A DNA stretch of 64,000 nucleotides from Candidatus Sulfuritelmatomonas gaucii (GTDB lineage: Bacteria > Acidobacteriota > Terriglobia > Terriglobales > Acidobacteriaceae): contig OKRB01000068.1 in assembly GCA_900290245.1 (NCBI GenBank), positions 25,134 to 89,133 of the forward strand, in the 5' to 3' direction. The position numbers and the translations under genes were made by a program. The notes under the pieces are model-generated. The model saw only the letters and a program-made list of their open reading frames with translations. It made no database searches and was not told the origin of the DNA. Positions 61,263 to 64,000 of the stretch are shown here, one piece after another (position 1 is the stretch's first letter; each line of letters opens with the position of its first letter).

Positions 61263-61999
61263 TGGGCATCCACGATGGAGTCGCTGAGATTGGCGCGGAT
61301 GGTCTGGCCTGGCTGGACGATGAGAAAGTCGGCTGCGTCCCACGGGCCGTTGACGAGGCGATCAAGAAGCGTGAGCGAACCCCGCACTTCTTCGAAGTCC
61401 CAGTTTTCTTTTTCGGCTTCGGCGCGGGCCCGGGTGCGGCATGCATCGTCATGCGGGATGCCGGTGGAGATGTAAGTGAGGCCGGTGTAGTTGCGGCGGA
61501 ACGAAGAGAACTGTTCGTAGAGATAGCGGCCGTTGTCCTCACCGTACTTTGCGATGAATTCTTCGAGGGTGCTCTGCTCGCCGAGGGCGGTCTTCTGCGA
61601 GGGAAAGGCGGGCTGGAGCTTGAGGTCGGGAGTCTGGAACTCGACCCAGCCGGGCGAGCGGTAGTAGACGCCGGGGTGGTTTTCGAAGTAGTCCGCGTAG
61701 CGATGGCGGTCGCCCATGAGGACGCCGATGCAGTCGTGCGCGCGAGGGAGGATGAGTTGCGTGCGGCGGGCGCGAAGGCCCTCGGTGCCGCGGCCGCAGA
61801 GAGCGTAGCCGAGAAGAATGGCGTCGTAGCCGAGCGGGTCGGCGGCATCAATGCGCTCCTGCAAATGAGGGCGCATTTCGACGCCCAGCGAGTGCAGGCC
61901 CATGGGGATGATTTCGAGGTCGACGGAATGCGGCGAGCGGGCGAGGATGTGCTCGAACTCGCGGGTGAAGACCTGGCAGACGATGGCTTTGAGATGCAT
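61259..61999 (-). CDS. DUF1638 family protein
   Basis: 246 residues from ATG 61999. An open frame upstream to 62083 is a translated heptamer repeat. Sequence begins MHLKAIVCQVFTREFEHILA and includes YDAILLGYALCGRGTEGL, ILPRAHDCIGVLMGDRHRY and SFRRNYTGLTYISTGIPHDD, typical DUF1638. These proteins lie in corrinoid-methyltransferase clusters of methanogens and anaerobes. Function unknown. Overlaps the activator gene by 4 bp. Confidence 0.92.
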   Translation of the reverse strand: MHLKAIVCQVFTREFEHILARSPHSVDLEIIPMGLHSLGVEMRPHLQERIDAADPLGYDAILLGYALCGRGTEGLRARRTQLILPRAHDCIGVLMGDRHRYADYFENHPGVYYRSPGWVEFQTPDLKLQPAFPSQKTALGEQSTLEEFIAKYGEDNGRYLYEQFSSFRRNYTGLTYISTGIPHDDACRTRARAEAEKENWDFEEVRGSLTLLDRLVNGPWDAADFLIVQPGQTIRANLSDSIVDAQ

Positions 62000-62145
62000 A
62001 AAAGCAGCTACTAGCTGCCAGCTCCTAGCCTCTTGCTTCCAGTTCGTAGCCTGTAGCCGATAGCTTGTGGCCAGTCGATTCATCTTCGGCGCACCTGGCG
62101 TGTGTCTATGGGCTAACGGCTACTGGCTACCGGCTCTGATCTTTC
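62000..62145. repeat. Long heptamer tract (TAGCTNN/GTAGCCT types)
   Basis: About 145 bp of degenerate AGCT- and TAGCC-bearing heptamers (for example GCTACTAGCTGCCAGCTCCT) fill the whole spacer between the UroD-like and DUF1638 genes. Confidence 0.75.
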
Positions 62146-62157
62146 AGGTTTTCGCAT

Positions 62158-63231
62158 TCAATCGCTTGTGGCAGTGACGGCCATCATTGCATCGACCTTC
62201 TTCAGGATGGCGGGGCGGGCTTCGGGGACGTTGAGGACATCGCATTCGGAGCCGAGGATGTGGGGGTGGGCGCAGGCCTTCATGTTGGCGAGGAGCTCGG
62301 TGGCGCGGCGAACGACTTCTTCGACGGGCATGGCGCCGTCGGAATAGAAGGACTTGGTGGGAAGGTTGCCGTAGAGGACGACGTCGGCGGGGACGAGGCG
62401 AGCGTCGAGCCAAAGTTTGCGCGAGCTGCCCAGGCTGAGGATGACGGGATGAAGGCGTGTGGCGAAGGCTTCGACCATGGGATCGATGAGCTCGCCGCAG
62501 TCGTGGAAGATGAGGTCGCAGCCGGCGGCGTCGAGCGCAGCCTTGAGGCGCAGGTTCGGCTCCATGACGAGTTGTTCAAAGATTTTTGAGCCGGCGCGGA
62601 GCTGGCGCGGAGAAATGAAGGCGGTGCAGGCGGCGGGCTCGCAGATCATGATGGCACGCGCGCCGTGGGTAATCTGGCTGCGGACGGAGCGGAGGACGGC
62701 GGATTCGGCTGCGCGCAGGCACTGGAGGAGCAGGAGAACATCGGCGGAATCTTCGGGGGCAGTTCCCCGCCCTGCCAGGGCCGTGCCGGCGATGGGATCG
62801 GCCTTGAGGCGCGTGGCCAGCGAGAAGGGGCCGATGGCCATGCCGATGGGAAAGAGATCGGGGATCGCGGCGATGTAGTTGAGCGCCTGATCGCGCGCGA
62901 TGCTGCCGAGGCAGAACGGCGTCGCGTGTTCACCGCAGAGAGCGGAGAGCGTGGATTCGTCGAGCGGAGAGGTGAAGTGATGCGTTTCAGCATCCCGGGC
63001 GGAGATGCCGATGCGGGCGAGAAGGTCGATCTTTTCGAGGCGGAGATCCATGAGGGGAATGGCTAGAGGCGTGTTCCAGCGGCGGGCGGTTTGCTCGATG
63101 ACGCGGCCGAGCGCGGCGCCGTCGTTGCGTGCGTTTTCCGGATCAGGCTCCTCGTGCAGAACGAGATCGGCACCGATGGGCATGCGGAGGCCACGCGCGG
63201 CGAGGTCGAGATAGAAGGTGCGAGGGGTCAG
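62158..63231 (-). CDS. UroD-like (MtaA/CmuA-type) methyltransferase
   Basis: 357 residues if translation begins at the CTG at 63231. The usual ATG would be 63183. CTG is preferred because the frame upstream of the ATG reads LTPRTFYLDLAARGLRMPIG, which looks like the normal start of the family, because GGAGAGG lies 4 nt before it and because CTG overlaps the corrinoid-protein stop as CTGA. The ATG has no such site. Conserved parts: VLHEEPDPENARNDGAALGR, CEPAACTAFISPRQL, FHDCGELIDPMVEAF and VLYGNLPTKSFYSDGAMPVE. Transfers methyl groups between corrinoid protein and acceptor. The substrate-specific enzyme is not in the window. Confidence 0.85.
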   Translation of the reverse strand: MTPRTFYLDLAARGLRMPIGADLVLHEEPDPENARNDGAALGRVIEQTARRWNTPLAIPLMDLRLEKIDLLARIGISARDAETHHFTSPLDESTLSALCGEHATPFCLGSIARDQALNYIAAIPDLFPIGMAIGPFSLATRLKADPIAGTALAGRGTAPEDSADVLLLLQCLRAAESAVLRSVRSQITHGARAIMICEPAACTAFISPRQLRAGSKIFEQLVMEPNLRLKAALDAAGCDLIFHDCGELIDPMVEAFATRLHPVILSLGSSRKLWLDARLVPADVVLYGNLPTKSFYSDGAMPVEEVVRRATELLANMKACAHPHILGSECDVLNVPEARPAILKKVDAMMAVTATSD

Positions 63232-63872
63232 GCGGCCTCTCCGGCGAGAAGATTTTTGACGAGGCTCACGGCGCCGTTTGCGTTTTCGCTGAAACCGTCA
63301 GCGCCGATCTCTTTGGCATATTGCGTTGTGACGGGAGCACCTCCGACGAGGACTTTGACCTGAGTGCGCAGGCCCGCGGTTTTAAGCGCATCGATGGTTG
63401 TCTTCATGGAGGGCATGGTGACGGTGAGCAGCGCCGACATGCAGACGAATTGCGGATTGCGCTCTTTGACCGCAGCGACAAAGCTTTCGGGCGAAACGTC
63501 AGTGCCGAGATCGATGACTTCAAAGCCGCCGCCTTCAAGCATGGAGGCGACGATGTTTTTGCCGATATCGTGCAGGTCACCTTTGACGGTGCCGATGACG
63601 ACCCGGGCCGACATTTTTTGGCCGGAAGCGGAGAGCAGCGGCTTGAGAAGATCAAGCGAGCTTTTCATGGCGCGGGCGGAGAGAAGAAGCTCGGGGACGA
63701 AGTACTCTTCGGCCTCGAAGAGACGGCCGACTTCGTCCATTGCCGAAACCATGGATTCCTGAATGAGTTCCATGGGTGGGACACCCGCAGCAAGCGCGGC
63801 TTCAGTGGTGGCGCGTGCTTTTTTGGCGTCGCCGTTCAGAATCGCATCGTACAGGTCCTTCGATTGCGCCAT
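63228..63872 (-). CDS. Corrinoid (B12-binding) methyl-carrier protein
   Basis: 214 residues from ATG 63872 with GAGAGGG upstream. N-terminal helical cap (MAQSKDLYDAILNGDAKKAR), then the Rossmann-like cobalamin domain with GTVKGDLHDIGKNIVASMLE (DxHxxG, the axial His), MSALLTVTMPS and VLVGGAPVTTQYAKEIGADG. Carries the methyl group on the Co of a corrinoid cofactor for the UroD-like enzyme. First of the four-gene cluster on the minus strand. The substrate-specific methyltransferase probably lies beyond the window. Confidence 0.95.
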   Translation of the reverse strand: MAQSKDLYDAILNGDAKKARATTEAALAAGVPPMELIQESMVSAMDEVGRLFEAEEYFVPELLLSARAMKSSLDLLKPLLSASGQKMSARVVIGTVKGDLHDIGKNIVASMLEGGGFEVIDLGTDVSPESFVAAVKERNPQFVCMSALLTVTMPSMKTTIDALKTAGLRTQVKVLVGGAPVTTQYAKEIGADGFSENANGAVSLVKNLLAGEAA

Positions 63873-63948
63873 TGAAATCCCTCTCAACTCTGCGCGGCGG
63901 TGGTCGTCGCTCGACGGTCTGGCCGCACATCCGTTTTTCAGAGACCGG

Positions 63949-64000
63949 TTACTCCAAATATTCGATCGGGGCTTTGCAATAACGATAGTCGAGTGCGGAG
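63949..64000 (-). CDS. Possible C-terminus of the next gene (cut by window edge)
   Basis: The minus frame ending at TAA (63951-63949) reads SALDYRYCKAPIEYLE back to the window edge, without a start. It lies 77 bp upstream of the corrinoid-protein start, where a substrate-specific methyltransferase gene would be expected. Too short to identify. Confidence 0.35.
   Translation of the reverse strand, partial: SALDYRYCKAPIEYLE

Overview
The window reads as chromosomal DNA of a GC-rich soil acidobacterium (phylum Acidobacteriota, probably class Terriglobia). The pointers are a TIGR03435-type exported protein (38249-39430), several acidobacterial small-protein types, a large set of exported hydrolases (M28, S9, type-B carboxylesterase, GH97, GH79-like), and intergenic DNA crowded with short palindromic and heptameric repeats. 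No rRNA, tRNA, CRISPR array, phage module or intact insertion sequence was seen. Taxonomy is inferred from gene families, not from a marker alignment.

Layout. 1-8.4 kb: M28 peptidase (cut by the window edge), mutY, an exported beta-barrel-like protein, alaS, an exported gluzincin-like metalloprotease, recX. 8.8-16.2 kb, minus strand: S9 peptidase, DUF3108 protein, ICMT-like methyltransferase overlapping a GT9 heptosyltransferase, DUF5996 protein, MDR oxidoreductase. 16.6-19.4 kb: two-domain KaiC-like ATPase followed by a sensor histidine kinase. 19.7-26.6 kb: asnA, VOC protein, small membrane protein, double-length ThyX, DUF2071 protein, fabG, membrane protein. 26.6-35.1 kb: GH97, TolC, pgl-glk with a clear terminator, membrane protein, carboxylesterase. 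35.2-41.7 kb: small proteins, rhodanese/TlpA pair, and a hexuronate module (uxuA, kduD, kdgF-like cupin) interrupted by a TIGR03435 gene. 41.8-44.6 kb: MoxR-like ATPase and VWA protein.

44.6-46.1 kb is the most unusual part. About 0.9 kb without a credible ORF carries, on the minus strand, at least 13 small hairpins capped by GNRA tetraloops, spaced about 48-50 nt apart, and ends in an 11-bp terminator stem with a UUCG loop and a U-rich tail. I interpret it as a large, repeat-built structured noncoding RNA that I cannot assign to a named family. It lies between the MoxR/VWA operon and a 635-residue exported protein of unknown function.

46-56 kb: a decayed region with an operator-like repeat cluster, a DUF3303 gene, a duplicated fragment of the alaC 3' end, a PExPT-CTERM-like mini-protein, a frameshifted HTH gene, and alaC preceded by an apparently leaderless 24-codon peptide with 12 alanines. 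A five-heme cytochrome and tyrS follow. 56-64 kb: GH79-like hydrolase, phosphohexomutase, and a compact corrinoid methyl-transfer cluster (corrinoid protein, UroD-like methyltransferase, DUF1638, RACE-type activator).

Two palindromic repeat families and a family of degenerate 7-bp tandem repeats recur between genes across the window. One heptamer tract lies inside the heptosyltransferase reading frame.
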